The notes under the pieces are model-generated. The model did not search any database. It saw only the letters and a program-made list of their open reading frames with translations, and was not told the origin of the DNA. Positions 1 to 9,195 of a DNA stretch of 64,000 nt are shown piece by piece (within the stretch, counting starts at the first letter, position 1; the number at the start of each line of letters is the position of its first letter). The stretch lies in the NCBI RefSeq assembly GCF_002844235.1, contig NZ_PGTS01000010.1, positions 1 to 64,000 on the forward strand, read 5' to 3'. The DNA is from Thalassospira povalilytica (GTDB lineage Bacteria; Pseudomonadota; Alphaproteobacteria; Rhodospirillales; Thalassospiraceae). Made by a program: the position numbers and the translations under genes.

Positions 1-43
1 GGCATGTGAAGAACCGGCACGCAGGTCAACCGTTAGCTTTGCG

Positions 44-874
44 TTAATTGGTGTTTTCGCCCCAGCGGCGGATGCTGGCTTCGAGCATGTTTTGCATGGC
101 GTCATCGGCCAGCAGTTTGAGAATCGCCTGGGTGATGCGGCCGCGCAATGCGCCGGTATTGCATTCGGAGCGGTGCGACATGGTCAGATAGAGATTTTCG
201 GTACTGACCGGGGTCTCGTAGCTGCGGATATTGGTGATATGTTCGCGCGCCGCCACGGCCTTGCCGGGGAATTCTTCGTAAATCAGATATTCACCGCGAT
301 TATAGGACAGCATGCGCAAGCCCTGTTCGAGGCTGGGCACTTCGGTAATGCTGAGATTTTGCGCCGCATAGGTATCAAAATCCTGACCGAAGCTGTTATT
401 GATCACGGTCAGGCCTTCGAGCCCGCGCAAATCAGACCAGTGTTGATAATTGAGATCAAGATTATCGCGGGTCCAGATGACGGTGCGCGTCCCCTGAAAC
501 GCCGGATAGAAATAATCCATATATTCGAGCCGCGGCAGTGTCAGGAAAGCCCCGGCGATCATATCAAGGGTGCCGTCACGCATGCTTTGCTGCACACGGC
601 CCCAACTGCCGGCATGCAAGACTTCGATCCGCACCCCGGCCAGTTCACCAACCTGTTTGAGAAAGTCGGCCGCCGCCCCTTCGAGGTGCTGTCCATCAGC
701 CGATTGCCATAGATAAGGCGGGTAGTCCGGATTGCCCGATGCCAGAAGATGGCCGCAATCGCGCGATCCGTCAGCATTCCGTTTGAAATGCCCGGTTCGC
801 TCATCTGCAAATGCGATATCTGCACCAAATGCACAGGCCATCGCCGCAGCCAGGACGACCAACATCCTTTTCAT
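44..874 (-). CDS. ABC transporter substrate-binding protein, family 3 (amino-acid type)
   Basis: This is a 276-residue periplasmic solute-binding protein of the bacterial extracellular solute-binding family 3, which normally delivers polar amino acids or similar small molecules to an ABC importer. The N-terminus (MKRMLVVLAAAMACAFG, then an ALA-type cleavage region before ADERTG) is a typical signal peptide. The mature part has the two-lobe pattern: a 'GADFLKQ'-like stretch (GAAADFLKQVGELAGV) and an 'RDGTLDMIAGAF.T..R' segment matching the family core. The ATG at 874 is chosen because AAGGAG lies about 10 nt upstream; a longer reading frame to 1012 has no ribosome site and would bury the signal peptide. 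No permease or ATPase gene is adjacent inside the window, so the ligand is unknown. Some such orphan proteins act as sensors. Confidence 0.82.
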   Translation of the reverse strand: MKRMLVVLAAAMACAFGADIAFADERTGHFKRNADGSRDCGHLLASGNPDYPPYLWQSADGQHLEGAAADFLKQVGELAGVRIEVLHAGSWGRVQQSMRDGTLDMIAGAFLTLPRLEYMDYFYPAFQGTRTVIWTRDNLDLNYQHWSDLRGLEGLTVINNSFGQDFDTYAAQNLSITEVPSLEQGLRMLSYNRGEYLIYEEFPGKAVAAREHITNIRSYETPVSTENLYLTMSHRSECNTGALRGRITQAILKLLADDAMQNMLEASIRRWGENTN

Positions 875-1160
875 GCAGAGCCAACTCCTTGTTACCTCAG
901 CCATGGCACGCCGACATTCCCCATATGTGGTGAGACACCACCAGAATTTCCCGAGGGGCCGGTCGATTATTTTGACCTGCCAGACATCCGCCGTGCCGAT
1001 CCGTTCCACCAAACCGCGCCAGAGCCCGTATCACGGCCTCAAATCACTGGTCCAAATCACCGGCCCGAAACTTGGTCCGGGAATCGGCATCGAACATCAA
1101 AACCATGGCAGCAAATCCGCACACCAGACCGGTTTTCAGTCAAGTCGCCATCAAGCCATC

Positions 1161-1200
1161 TGCAACCTGATCGCAACCTGACTGCAACCTGACTGCAAAC
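1161..1200. repeat. 11-bp tandem repeat, three copies plus a partial
   Basis: TGCAACCTGAT, CGCAACCTGAC and TGCAACCTGAC follow each other without gaps, then TGCAAAC. The 11-bp period is close to one DNA helical turn, so the repeats present the same face. The location about 290 bp upstream of the binding-protein start could suit an upstream activator, but no function is shown. Confidence 0.7.
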
Positions 1201-1289
1201 CATCCGTAAATCGCCGACCATCCCCCTATAAAGGATAGGTGTTTGGGTTGGAATTTACAGCTTTTGTTTTCAACCAGGAATCGAAAACG

Positions 1290-1318
1290 AAAAAGCCGGC
1301 CTTAACAGCCGACTTTTT
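1290..1318 (-). terminator. Rho-independent terminator of the helicase gene
   Basis: On the minus strand, AAAAAGTCGGC, a 7-nt loop and GCCGGCTTTTT form a stem with one G-U pair followed by T residues, 85 nt past the helicase stop. The A-rich 5' side would let it work in both directions. Confidence 0.75.
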
Positions 1319-1402
1319 CTTTGATTTCCGGACGTTCCGAAGCGCAGAAGCTGGGCTGTGGAACGTTATATCCGTATGCGATCGTGCGAGATCAGCCTGT
1401 AA

Positions 1403-3169
1403 TCAGGCCGAACGACGCTTCATGCCCTGATTGCCACCACGGCCTTCGGAGCGGCGCGGGCGATCAGAGAAATCACGGCGTCCGCCGTCACGACCGGCAT
1501 CACGGCCACCATCGCGACCACGGAAATTGCCACCGCGATCACCACGCGGCTTGTCGGCAAAACGACGTTCGTCACGGTTGCCGCCTTCGCCGCGACCTTC
1601 ACCACGGGGGCGGAAGTTGCCACCGCGATTGCCACCGCGTTCTTCACGATCACCGCGCGGTGCACGATCATCATTGTCAAAGCGCGGTTTGCGATCATTG
1701 CGGAATTCGCGGTCATCACGACGCGGACGATCGGCAAAATCACGACGGCCACCGTCACGGGCACCATCACGACCGCCATCACGGCCACCGAAACCGCGCG
1801 CTGCGCGTTCACCCTGGAAGCCGCCTTCGCGGCCACCTTCACGGGCGCCATCGCGACCGGCATCACGACCGCCGCCAAAGCCGCGACCACGACCACCGTC
1901 ACGGCCACCGCCGAAACCACGACCACGGCCACCATCGCGACCGCCGCCAAAGCCGCCACGACCGCGACCACCAAAGCCACGACCAGCGCCTTCACGGCCA
2001 CCTCGACCACCACCGGAACGCGGCGGCGGGGGCGGAGCATGGAATTCGTGATCTTCGTCGATATCGACATCCTGCTTGATGATGCGTTCGATGTTGCGCA
2101 GCAGACGAATGTCACGCGGTTCGCAGAACGAAATCGCGGTACCTTCGGCGCCACCACGACCGGTACGGCCGATACGGTGGACATAGCTTTCCGGATCGTG
2201 CGGCAGGTCATAGTTGATGACATGCGTGATGCCCGGAACGTCAATACCACGTGCAGCAACGTCGGTCGCAATCAGAACCGGGAAACGGCCATTGCGGAAG
2301 TTGCGCAGGATTTTCTGACGGATGCGCTGCTGTTTGTCGCCATGGATCGCGTCACTGTCGACACCTTCATCGCGCAGCTGGAACGACAGCTCGTCCGCAT
2401 CGGCCTTGGTTTTGGTGAAGACCAGAACACGTTCGACTTCGTCACGGTTCAGCAGCTGAACCAGAAGCGACATCTTGTCATGGCGTTTCACGAACATGCC
2501 ACGCTGGGTCACACGTTCGGTCACGCTTGATTGCGGGGCGGTTTCGACCTTGACCGGGTCTTTGAGCAGACGGTCGGTCAGATGTTTGACTTCGGCCGGC
2601 ATGGTTGCCGAGAACATCACCGTCTGGTGGTTGTTCGGCAGCAGTTCGGCAACGGTCAGAACATCTTCGGAGAAGCCCATGTCAAGCATACGGTCGGCTT
2701 CATCAAGGATGAAGACTTCGACATCGTCAAAGCGAACCGTGTTGCGCGACATGTGGTCAAGCAGACGACCCGGGGTCGCAACCAGGATATCAACGCCACG
2801 GCGCAGTTCCTGAATCTGCGGGCCCATCGGCGAGCCGCCATAGACAACAGAAGAAAACAGGCGGATGCCTTTTTTGAAGTCACGCAGGCACTGGCCGATC
2901 TGGGTCGCCAGTTCGCGGGTCGGCGCAAGAATAACGGCGCGCGGCTGACCCGGTTTCGGACGCTGCGGGTTTTCAGCAAGACGCTGCAGCAACGGCAGGC
3001 AGAAAGCGGCAGTTTTGCCGCCACCCGTATGGGAAATACCCATAAGGTCACGCCCTTCGAGAAGTGCCGGGATCGTCGCAGCCTGGATTTCGGTCGGCGC
3101 GGAGAAACCAGCAGCTTCAACATTGCGCAGCAGGGGCTCGATCAGGTTGAGCCCATCAAAATTCGTCAT
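1403..3169 (-). CDS. DEAD-box ATP-dependent RNA helicase (RhlE-like) with long RG-rich tail
   Basis: This 588-residue DEAD-box helicase unwinds RNA structure in ribosome assembly, RNA decay or cold adaptation. Visible motifs are Q-motif Gln near residue 29, motif I TGGGKT (48-53), PTRELA (about 83), TPGR (about 132), DEAD (156-159), SAT, and HRIGRTGRGG in the second RecA lobe. The core ends near residue 375. The remaining roughly 215 residues are a low-complexity tail with repeats such as GFGGGRDGGRGR and many RGG/RDGG units, a typical nonspecific RNA-binding extension. The ATG at 3169 starts MTNFDGLNLIEPL, the normal family start; AAGGG lies about 10 nt upstream. The longer frame to 3250 adds 27 residues unlike the family. 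RhlE versus another subfamily is not certain. Confidence 0.92.
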   Translation of the reverse strand: MTNFDGLNLIEPLLRNVEAAGFSAPTEIQAATIPALLEGRDLMGISHTGGGKTAAFCLPLLQRLAENPQRPKPGQPRAVILAPTRELATQIGQCLRDFKKGIRLFSSVVYGGSPMGPQIQELRRGVDILVATPGRLLDHMSRNTVRFDDVEVFILDEADRMLDMGFSEDVLTVAELLPNNHQTVMFSATMPAEVKHLTDRLLKDPVKVETAPQSSVTERVTQRGMFVKRHDKMSLLVQLLNRDEVERVLVFTKTKADADELSFQLRDEGVDSDAIHGDKQQRIRQKILRNFRNGRFPVLIATDVAARGIDVPGITHVINYDLPHDPESYVHRIGRTGRGGAEGTAISFCEPRDIRLLRNIERIIKQDVDIDEDHEFHAPPPPPRSGGGRGGREGAGRGFGGRGRGGFGGGRDGGRGRGFGGGRDGGRGRGFGGGRDAGRDGAREGGREGGFQGERAARGFGGRDGGRDGARDGGRRDFADRPRRDDREFRNDRKPRFDNDDRAPRGDREERGGNRGGNFRPRGEGRGEGGNRDERRFADKPRGDRGGNFRGRDGGRDAGRDGGRRDFSDRPRRSEGRGGNQGMKRRSA

Positions 3170-3548
3170 AAAGGATAGCCCTTCGTTTATCCGGTCGGCG
3201 CCATGTTCACGCCAATGGTGCCTGCTCAAACGCAGTCGAGACCGGTGCATGGCAAAGCAGCCACTGCGTCGGACCCTGCATGAGAGGCAAATGATGTGAG
3301 GTTACGACGTCATCACGTCGAAACCGCCCTCGCCTTGTTCATACAGTTCCTGACAGCTCATTCTGTCTTTGCAAGCGAAGGAATGAGCCGGGTGATACAG
3401 ATGTCTTGCGCATAAGTCAATCAAATGCCTGCGCCGGGCAGCCATGCAAAAACGCGCAGATGACACATTCAACCAAGGCGATTTACGGTTTCGTTTACGA
3501 TTTGCGGTAAATAATTCAATCGCCACAATCGCTTGTAAGGGGAAAGTT
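3170..3548. other. Divergent promoter region, no gene seen
   Basis: These 379 bp separate the helicase (leftward) and the chemoreceptor (rightward) and should carry both promoters. The roughly 80-nt or longer helicase leader could be a cold-responsive 5' UTR, as for other bacterial DEAD-box genes, but I see no diagnostic motif. A 105-residue minus-strand frame (3302-3619) overlaps the chemoreceptor start and looks spurious. Confidence 0.5.
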
Positions 3549-5219
3549 ATGCGGTTCCGGGTTGTTACGGGGATATTTTCCATTCCCGCCATTTGTTTAC
3601 TTGTGCTGCTTGCCATCATCGCAACGGTCGCACTGAATTACCAAACCAGCCTTCGTAACGGGAAATTCGAACAGATTTCCCATCTGACCGAAGGCGCTGT
3701 GACCATCGTCAACAGCTATGTCGCCAAAGCCAAAAGCGGCGATATGAGCGAGGACGAAGCCAAGGCTGCGGCATTGGCAATCCTGAATGCCTATCGGTTT
3801 GACGGCGCGAACTATATCTATGCGTCCGATTACAGCCATTGCATGGTGCTTGATCCGTTAAGCCCCGAAGATGTCGGCAAATGCAACCCCGACAGCAAGG
3901 TCCGCAACATGATCGTCAATACCGCCAAGGCCGGCGGTGGCATCATCACCTATGAAACCAAGAAACCCGGCGAAGGCGACAAGCTGATTGAAAAGGCCGC
4001 CTATGTCCGCCCGATCAAGGAATGGGGCTGGGCGCTGGGTGCGGGTGTCTATATGGATGACGTGCAGTCGGAATTCATGTCGATCATCCAGCATATCGCG
4101 GTCATTTCGATCATTGCCATTGTCATTGCAGGGTCCCTGTCCTGGGTTGTCGGCACGCGAATCACGCGCAGCATCGTCGGTTTGAACAGTTCAATCCGCA
4201 CAATCGCCGAAGGCAATTACGATGCCCCGGTCGAAGTCGAATCGCGTTTCGTTGAAATCGGCGATATGGCGCAGGGCGTTCTGGCATTGCGTGACAAATC
4301 CGCACAGGCACAGAAACTTGAATCCGATGCGGCCGTTCAGAAGCAGAAAGCCGAAGAAGAACGTCGCAGCAATATCCGGTCAATCGCCCAGAAACTTGAA
4401 AGCGAAGTTGGCGGCATTGCCGGGGCACTTGACCGTTCGATCCAGCGCAGCAACGATCTTGCGATCAGCATGGCCCACAATGCCGACGGCATCCTGGGTC
4501 AAAGCCAGCAGGTGGCATCGGCCGCCGGTGAAGTATCGCAGAATGTCGATGCGGTTGCGGCCGCGACCGAAGAACTTTCATCCTCGATCACGGAAATCAA
4601 CGTTCAGATTTCCCAGATGTCGCACACTGTTGAACGGGCAACCGATGAAAGCCAAAGCGCATCGAACGATGTTGCCGGCCTGTCGGAAACGGTCGAGAAG
4701 ATCAAGGAAATCATCGGCCTGATCAATGACATTGCCGGCCAGACCAACCTTCTGGCCCTTAACGCAACCATCGAGGCGGCCCGTGCGGGCGAAGCCGGCA
4801 AAGGCTTTGCCGTGGTGGCAAACGAGGTCAAGAACCTTGCGACCCAGACTGCCAAGGCAACCGATGAAATTGCCGCCCAGATCAATGCCATTGTTGATGG
4901 AACCGAACGTGCCGTAACCGGCATTTCACGGGTTTCGGAAACCATCGAACAGGTGCGCAGTGCATCCACCGCAATTGCCGCGGCCATCGAAGAACAGGGT
5001 GCGGCGACCCAGGAAATTTCGGGCAACGCAAACCGCAGTGCGGATGGCGTGAAACAGATTTCCTATAGCGTTGATGAAACCATGAAGAACGCGCAAAGCA
5101 CCACCGATGATGCCGACGAACTGAAATCGGCATCGGCCGAACTTTCGAACCGTTCGGCCGAGCTGACCCAGATCATTCATCGGTTCTCGGGCGATCTTTT
5201 GAAACAGGCCGGGGATTGA
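3549..5219 (+). CDS. Methyl-accepting chemotaxis protein with a Cache sensor
   Basis: A 556-residue transmembrane chemoreceptor that senses a small ligand in the periplasm and controls the CheA kinase. There is one N-terminal membrane segment (about 5-28), a periplasmic single-Cache type 2 domain (about 30-185: [13 protein letters not shown], then MVLDP and [14 protein letters not shown]), a second membrane segment (about 190-212), a HAMP domain, and a methyl-accepting signalling domain. The signalling hairpin tip is [21 protein letters not shown]. The ATG at 3549 has AAGGGGA just upstream; the longer frame from 3444 adds residues that do not fit a membrane anchor. No che genes are adjacent, so it is an orphan receptor. 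The ligand cannot be read from sequence; sCache_2 domains often bind small organic acids. Confidence 0.93.
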   Translation: MRFRVVTGIFSIPAICLLVLLAIIATVALNYQTSLRNGKFEQISHLTEGAVTIVNSYVAKAKSGDMSEDEAKAAALAILNAYRFDGANYIYASDYSHCMVLDPLSPEDVGKCNPDSKVRNMIVNTAKAGGGIITYETKKPGEGDKLIEKAAYVRPIKEWGWALGAGVYMDDVQSEFMSIIQHIAVISIIAIVIAGSLSWVVGTRITRSIVGLNSSIRTIAEGNYDAPVEVESRFVEIGDMAQGVLALRDKSAQAQKLESDAAVQKQKAEEERRSNIRSIAQKLESEVGGIAGALDRSIQRSNDLAISMAHNADGILGQSQQVASAAGEVSQNVDAVAAATEELSSSITEINVQISQMSHTVERATDESQSASNDVAGLSETVEKIKEIIGLINDIAGQTNLLALNATIEAARAGEAGKGFAVVANEVKNLATQTAKATDEIAAQINAIVDGTERAVTGISRVSETIEQVRSASTAIAAAIEEQGAATQEISGNANRSADGVKQISYSVDETMKNAQSTTDDADELKSASAELSNRSAELTQIIHRFSGDLLKQAGD

Positions 5220-5260
5220 TCCCGACCCGATCAACCGACTTTGAACGACATTAAACAAGA

Positions 5261-5292
5261 AAGGGCCGAACGATTTCGTTCGGCCCTTTTTT
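5261..5292 (+). terminator. Rho-independent terminator after the chemoreceptor
   Basis: AAGGGCCGAACGA, a 2-nt loop and TCGTTCGGCCCTT form a 13-bp perfect stem followed by a T-run, 42 nt past the chemoreceptor stop. The symmetric A/T flanks suggest it could also end pheA transcription from the other side. Confidence 0.9.
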
Positions 5293-5333
5293 CATGTCTG
5301 ACGTCAAGGGTACGAAACGCACCGCCCCAATGA

Positions 5334-6194
5334 TCATTCTGCGGGAAGGTCATTTTCCTTGCGGAACGGGTGAGCCGGATAAACGCCCAAAATGCGAACT
5401 TCGTGCGAGAAGAATTGCAGTTCTTCGAGCGCGTGGCGCAGACCAAGCTGTTCGGGATGGGCTTCGACTTCGGCAAAGAACTGGGTCGCGGTGAAGTGGC
5501 CTTCGACCATGTAGCTTTCAAGCTTGGTCATGTTGATGCCGTTGGTGGCAAAACCGCCCAGTGCCTTGTAAAGGGCGGCGGCAACGTTGCGCACCCGGAA
5601 GACGAAACTGGTCACAACCGGGGTGCCGTCATTGGCGATATCAAGCGGCTCCCGGGCGAGAATGATAAAACGCGTGGTGTTGTGGGCGGCGTCTTCGACC
5701 TCGGTACGCAGCACATCAAGGCCGTAAATTTCAGCCGCCAGAACCGGGGCAATCGCGGCAATGGATTTATCGCCGCGATCGGCGACTTCCTTGGCGCAGC
5801 CGGCCGTATCGGGACCGACCACCGCATTGACACCGAGTTCCTTGCGCAGTTTGCGACATTGGCCAAGGGCGTGCACGTGGCTGTGGATTTCCTTGATGTC
5901 TTCGATCTTTGTGCCCGGTACGGCGACCAGCGCATGGTTAATGCGCAGGAAGGTTTCACCGATAATATGCACGCCCGATTCCGGCAGGATGTGGTGCACA
6001 TCGGCGACACGCCCGGCCAGGGTGTTATCAATCGGGATCACCGCCAGTTCGACTTCGCCTTCTTCCAATGCACTAAAGGCGCCTTCAAAGGTCCTGTAGG
6101 GTACTGTCGTTGCACCCGGAAAGGCGCGACGGGCTGCCTGATCTGAATAGGCACCGTGCATTCCCTGAAAAGCGATCCTTTGTTGCGCTGGCAT
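5334..6194 (-). CDS. pheA: Prephenate dehydratase
   Basis: This 286-residue monofunctional enzyme converts prephenate to phenylpyruvate in phenylalanine synthesis. The PDT domain begins IAFQGMHGAYSDQAAR, includes IPIDNTLAGRV (equivalent of the N-S/T-x-A-G substrate loop) and the conserved TRF (NTTRFIIL). A C-terminal ACT domain (about 195-275; FRVRNVAAALYKALGGF... then LESYM) should give feedback inhibition by phenylalanine. No chorismate mutase domain is present, as usual for the alphaproteobacterial form. The ATG at 6194 follows AGGA; the frame to 6284 has a 30-residue extension without family similarity. It follows kdsB on the same strand with a 105-bp gap, an arrangement common in alphaproteobacteria. 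Confidence 0.95.
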   Translation of the reverse strand: MPAQQRIAFQGMHGAYSDQAARRAFPGATTVPYRTFEGAFSALEEGEVELAVIPIDNTLAGRVADVHHILPESGVHIIGETFLRINHALVAVPGTKIEDIKEIHSHVHALGQCRKLRKELGVNAVVGPDTAGCAKEVADRGDKSIAAIAPVLAAEIYGLDVLRTEVEDAAHNTTRFIILAREPLDIANDGTPVVTSFVFRVRNVAAALYKALGGFATNGINMTKLESYMVEGHFTATQFFAEVEAHPEQLGLRHALEELQFFSHEVRILGVYPAHPFRKENDLPAE

Positions 6195-6299
6195 CTGGCT
6201 GTTTCCTGATAGTTTAGACGGACTTGTATCAACCGCCCCGAACAGGCGGCCTGATAGAAAACCCCAATTGGGGCGCGAACTCAATCCAATGTTTGGAAA

Positions 6300-7040
6300 T
6301 CAGGCCCCGAGAACCTGACGGGCCCGTTCGAGATCTTCGGGCGTGTCCACGCCAAGCGGCACGCCATCCACCAGCGCCACCGCAATCACCATGCCGTTTT
6401 CAAGCGCACGCAACTGTTCGAGCTTTTCACGGCTTTCAAGTTCGCCCGGCGGCAGGGCAACAAAGCGGTCCAGTGCCGCACGGCGATAGGTATAAAGCCC
6501 GATATGATGATAAAGCGGCCCGTCACCATAAGGCGCGGTCGCGCGCGTGAAATAAAGCGCCCGGGCAACACGGCCATTGCCAAAGGCGGCCACCGCCTTG
6601 ACCACATTGGGGTTGGTGCGTTCTTCAATGCGGGTGATTTCAGCAGCCAGCGTTGCAATATCGACCGCCGGATCATTAAGCGGTTCAAACACGGCGCGGA
6701 TATCGGCGGCATCAATGGTCGGCAGATCGCCCTGCACATTGACGACCGCATCATATTTGCCGTCGGGATCGAAAGTTTGCAGCGCCTGATGAACACGATC
6801 CGATCCGCTGGGCAGATCCGGGTCGGTCAGAACCGCGATACCCCCGGCCGCTTCGACCGCATCGGCAATTTCCTGTTCGGCACAGGCCACCAGAACCGGG
6901 CCAATCGCGGCCTCGTTCGCGCGTCGCCAGACCTGAACGATCATGGGTTCCCCGCAAATATCGGCCAACGGTTTGTTGGGCAGGCGGGTAGAGGCCATGC
7001 GGGCAGGAATTACAACAACTGGATTGCGCGGCGTCGACAT
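6300..7040 (-). CDS. kdsB: 3-deoxy-manno-octulosonate cytidylyltransferase
   Basis: A 246-residue CMP-KDO synthetase that activates KDO with CTP for addition to lipid A in the cytoplasm. The nucleotide-binding signature [20 protein letters not shown] is at the N-terminus; QGDLPTI and the later [13 protein letters not shown] segment are typical. Length matches the family (about 245-250). The ATG at 7040 is preferred over two upstream ATG codons because GGAG lies 9 nt upstream and only three residues precede the [13 protein letters not shown] start. Its presence shows a Gram-negative outer membrane with KDO-containing LPS. It probably shares a transcript with pheA. Confidence 0.96.
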   Translation of the reverse strand: MSTPRNPVVVIPARMASTRLPNKPLADICGEPMIVQVWRRANEAAIGPVLVACAEQEIADAVEAAGGIAVLTDPDLPSGSDRVHQALQTFDPDGKYDAVVNVQGDLPTIDAADIRAVFEPLNDPAVDIATLAAEITRIEERTNPNVVKAVAAFGNGRVARALYFTRATAPYGDGPLYHHIGLYTYRRAALDRFVALPPGELESREKLEQLRALENGMVIAVALVDGVPLGVDTPEDLERARQVLGA

Positions 7041-7396
7041 TTTGGAACTCCGGTCAGGCATAAATTCCCTGTGTTTGATCTCGCGCAATGCGTGTTCGAT
7101 CAACGCGATGGCAAAACACGGGTGTGAATCGGCGCGACATTAGCCGGTTTTGGGGAGTTTACGAAAGACGGAAATGTTTTTCAGATGCTACTAGACGAAA
7201 GTTCTAGAGCATCCGTTTTCGCCTTGGTGTTTAAGAAAGGTTGATGCAAATCGCTGAAACGTATAGTTTCCCACCGAACAGTTTTGCCTGCGGTAACATG
7301 TGTGTTTCTCAACTACGAGGATTGCCAGGGGGGCGCATGGATGAACTGACTATAATGAGAAACCTGAGAGTGATTAGGCTGTAACGGGGTCCCGTC
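7041..7396. other. Divergent promoter region kdsB / cytochrome c
   Basis: This 356-bp region must hold promoters for kdsB (leftward) and the cytochrome gene (rightward). A perfect TATAAT is at 7351-7356, about 40 bp before the cytochrome start. Nothing else is recognised. Confidence 0.5.
7351..7356 (+). promoter_or_regulatory. Probable -10 box for the cytochrome c gene
   Basis: Perfect TATAAT 40 bp before the ATG, giving a leader of about 34 nt. No clear -35 is seen at 17 bp, so an activator may be needed. Confidence 0.45.
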
Positions 7397-8026
7397 ATGA
7401 ACACGATGGAAATCAACAAGATCGTCGCCGGAGTCATCTGCGCCGTACTTCTGGTAGTGGTTGTCGGCAAAATTGGTGGCGCACTGGTTCATCCCGATGA
7501 ACTGGAAGCACCGGTTTATCCCTTCTCCGAGGATCTGATGGCGGGTGCGAGTGCCACGACCGCAGCAGCACCGGCTGCGCCGGCCGGCCCGGAACCGATT
7601 CTTGCGATGCTGGCATCGGCTGATCTTGCCGAAGGCGAAAAAGTCTTCAAGAAATGCGCATCCTGCCACGATGTCGAAAAAGGCGGCCCGAACAAGACCG
7701 GCCCGAACCTTTATGGAATCGTTGGTGCGGCCTTTGCGCATAAAAGCGACTTCTCCTATTCCGATGGCATGGCCAACCATGGCAGCAATTGGGGCTTTGA
7801 GGAGCTGAACGAATTCCTTTACAAGCCGCGCGATTACATCGATGGCACGAAAATGAGCTTCGGCGGCCTGAAAAAGGCATCTGATCGTGCTGCTGTCATT
7901 GCATGGCTTAATACCAAATCCGACAATCCGCTGCCGCTGCCCGATCCGGCAGAAGCTGCTGCGACCGAACAGGGTGCTGCCGAAGAAGCTGCTGCACCGG
8001 CCGAAGGTGAAGCTGCTGCGCAGTAA
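7397..8026 (+). CDS. Membrane-anchored class I cytochrome c (CycM-like)
   Basis: A 209-residue c-type cytochrome that carries electrons in the periplasm, anchored by an uncleaved N-terminal helix (about 8-30, IVAGVICAVLLVVVVGKIGG). An Ala/Pro-rich linker (50-70) leads to a mitochondrial-type cytochrome c domain. Haem attaches at C87-A-S-C90-H91, and Met153 in GTKMSFGG is the likely sixth ligand. The C-terminus (about 180-209) is a low-complexity Ala/Glu tail. In alphaproteobacteria this protein links the bc1 complex and cytochrome oxidases, and its gene is often found divergent from kdsB-pheA, as here. A second ATG four codons in is an alternative start. Confidence 0.93.
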   Translation: MNTMEINKIVAGVICAVLLVVVVGKIGGALVHPDELEAPVYPFSEDLMAGASATTAAAPAAPAGPEPILAMLASADLAEGEKVFKKCASCHDVEKGGPNKTGPNLYGIVGAAFAHKSDFSYSDGMANHGSNWGFEELNEFLYKPRDYIDGTKMSFGGLKKASDRAAVIAWLNTKSDNPLPLPDPAEAAATEQGAAEEAAAPAEGEAAAQ

Positions 8027-8073
8027 GCGGATGTGACGTCGTCAGATTTTTCTGATCAGACATTGATTTTTCA

Positions 8074-8100
8074 CAGGGGACAGGTAACTGTCCCCTGTTT
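8074..8100 (+). terminator. Terminator after the cytochrome c gene
   Basis: CAGGGGACAG, GTAA loop, CTGTCCCCTG: a perfect 10-bp stem followed by TTTGCGTTT, 48 nt past the stop codon. Confidence 0.82.
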
Positions 8101-8213
8101 GCGTTTGGTGGTCGCGTTTTTGCCGGGACCAGCAGGCAGATGTTATTTGCCGGCCCGATATCGGGTGTTCTGGCAGGCCCTTTGATGCCAACTTCATTCA
8201 GGAATGTGCTTTC

Positions 8214-8996
8214 ATGGAAAATCTCGACCGCTTTTTAGAGATCGCCCACAAACTGGCCGATGCGGCCCGCCCGGTTGTGCGCAAATATTACCGCACCCCG
8301 GTTGCCGTCGACGTGAAAGCAGATGACAGCCCGGTCACCATTGCCGATCGCGAAGTCGAACGCACCATGCGCGATATCCTGAATGCCGAATTGCCCGATC
8401 ACGGCATCCTTGGCGAAGAACACGGGCGCGAAAATATCGATGCCGAATATGTCTGGGTTCTTGATCCGATTGACGGCACCAAATCATTCATTTCCGGCAA
8501 GCCGAGCTTTGCCACCCTGATTGCACTTTGCCACCGGGGCAAACCGGTGATGGGCATTATCGATCAGGCGATCACCGATGAACGCTGGGTCGGGGTGATG
8601 GGCAAGCCCAGCACCATGAACGGTGCCGAAATCAGTGCGCGTGAATGCGAAGACTTGGCAAGTGCGACCTTCTTTACCACCGCGCCCGAACTTTTCCGCG
8701 ACAAGACGTTTGCCGCCTATCAGGCGGTTTCCAAACAGTGCCGGGTTCCGATGTACGGGGTTGATGCCTATGCCTATGGGCTGACCGCGCTTGGTCTTGC
8801 CGATACAGTGGTTGAATGCGGGCTTCAGGCCTATGATTTCTGTGCGCTGGTGCCGGTCGTCGAAGGGGCTGGCGGGGTGATGACCGACTGGTCGGGCAAG
8901 GAACTTGGCATCGACAGTGCCGGTGATGTTGTCGCAAGCGGTGATGCGCGCTGCCATGCCGATGTTCTTGCCACCATCAAGGGCGCGATGGCGTAA
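8214..8996 (+). CDS. hisN: Inositol-monophosphatase family phosphatase, HisN-type histidinol-phosphatase
   Basis: A 260-residue Mg-dependent phosphatase of the inositol monophosphatase superfamily. The metal-binding signatures are GEEHG (about 66-70) and WVLDPIDGTKSFI (about 82-94), with a later YDFCALVPVVEGAGG segment. The N-terminal VDVKADDSPVTIADREVE and the overall length are typical of the HisN group that removes phosphate from histidinol-phosphate; some relatives act on inositol phosphate or PAP. No other his gene is near, so the substrate is assigned by family resemblance only. The ATG follows CAGGAA at about 10 nt. Confidence 0.82.
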   Translation: MENLDRFLEIAHKLADAARPVVRKYYRTPVAVDVKADDSPVTIADREVERTMRDILNAELPDHGILGEEHGRENIDAEYVWVLDPIDGTKSFISGKPSFATLIALCHRGKPVMGIIDQAITDERWVGVMGKPSTMNGAEISARECEDLASATFFTTAPELFRDKTFAAYQAVSKQCRVPMYGVDAYAYGLTALGLADTVVECGLQAYDFCALVPVVEGAGGVMTDWSGKELGIDSAGDVVASGDARCHADVLATIKGAMA

Positions 8997-9156
8997 TCGC
9001 ACACGGTTTCCGACCCGCCAAACAATCAACGATCCGCCCTGCCCGATCGCTGGGCGGCTCTACTGTTTGCTCCACTGTTAACTCCCTTGGCTTCGGCCCA
9101 CCCCGATCCGTCGGCGCAATTGTTATTTCACGGTTTTTCGGGCACACTTTTGCGAT

Positions 9157-9188
9157 GAAACAACCAGTCGGGGAAACAACCAGTCGGG
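9157..9188. repeat. 16-bp perfect tandem duplication upstream of an antiporter gene
   Basis: GAAACAACCAGTCGGG occurs twice without a gap and ends 7 bp before the antiporter ATG, so it covers the leader and ribosome-binding zone. It looks like a recent duplication. Confidence 0.85.
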
Positions 9189-9195
9189 TCGGGCG

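Larger units (their letters stand above)
875..1402. other. Intergenic region with 11-bp repeats and a terminator
   Basis: This gene-free stretch lies between the start of the binding-protein gene and the end of the helicase gene. It contains three tandem copies of an 11-bp unit (consensus YGCAACCTGAY) at 1161-1193 followed by a partial copy, and a hairpin terminator at 1290-1318. Open frames here (for example 732-1181 on the plus strand) lack family similarity and ribosome sites. Confidence 0.6.

Noticed and set aside
1321..2271. Several long open frames antisense to, or in other frames of, the helicase tail
   Set aside because: They are mirror images of the RGG-repeat codons (His/Arg/Asp-rich or Ala/Val-rich low complexity) and have no ribosome sites or family features.
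8027..8213. A short TCAGA/TCTGA hairpin after the cytochrome c stop as a second terminator
   Set aside because: The stem is only 5 bp; the hairpin at 8074-8100 is far stronger and sufficient.
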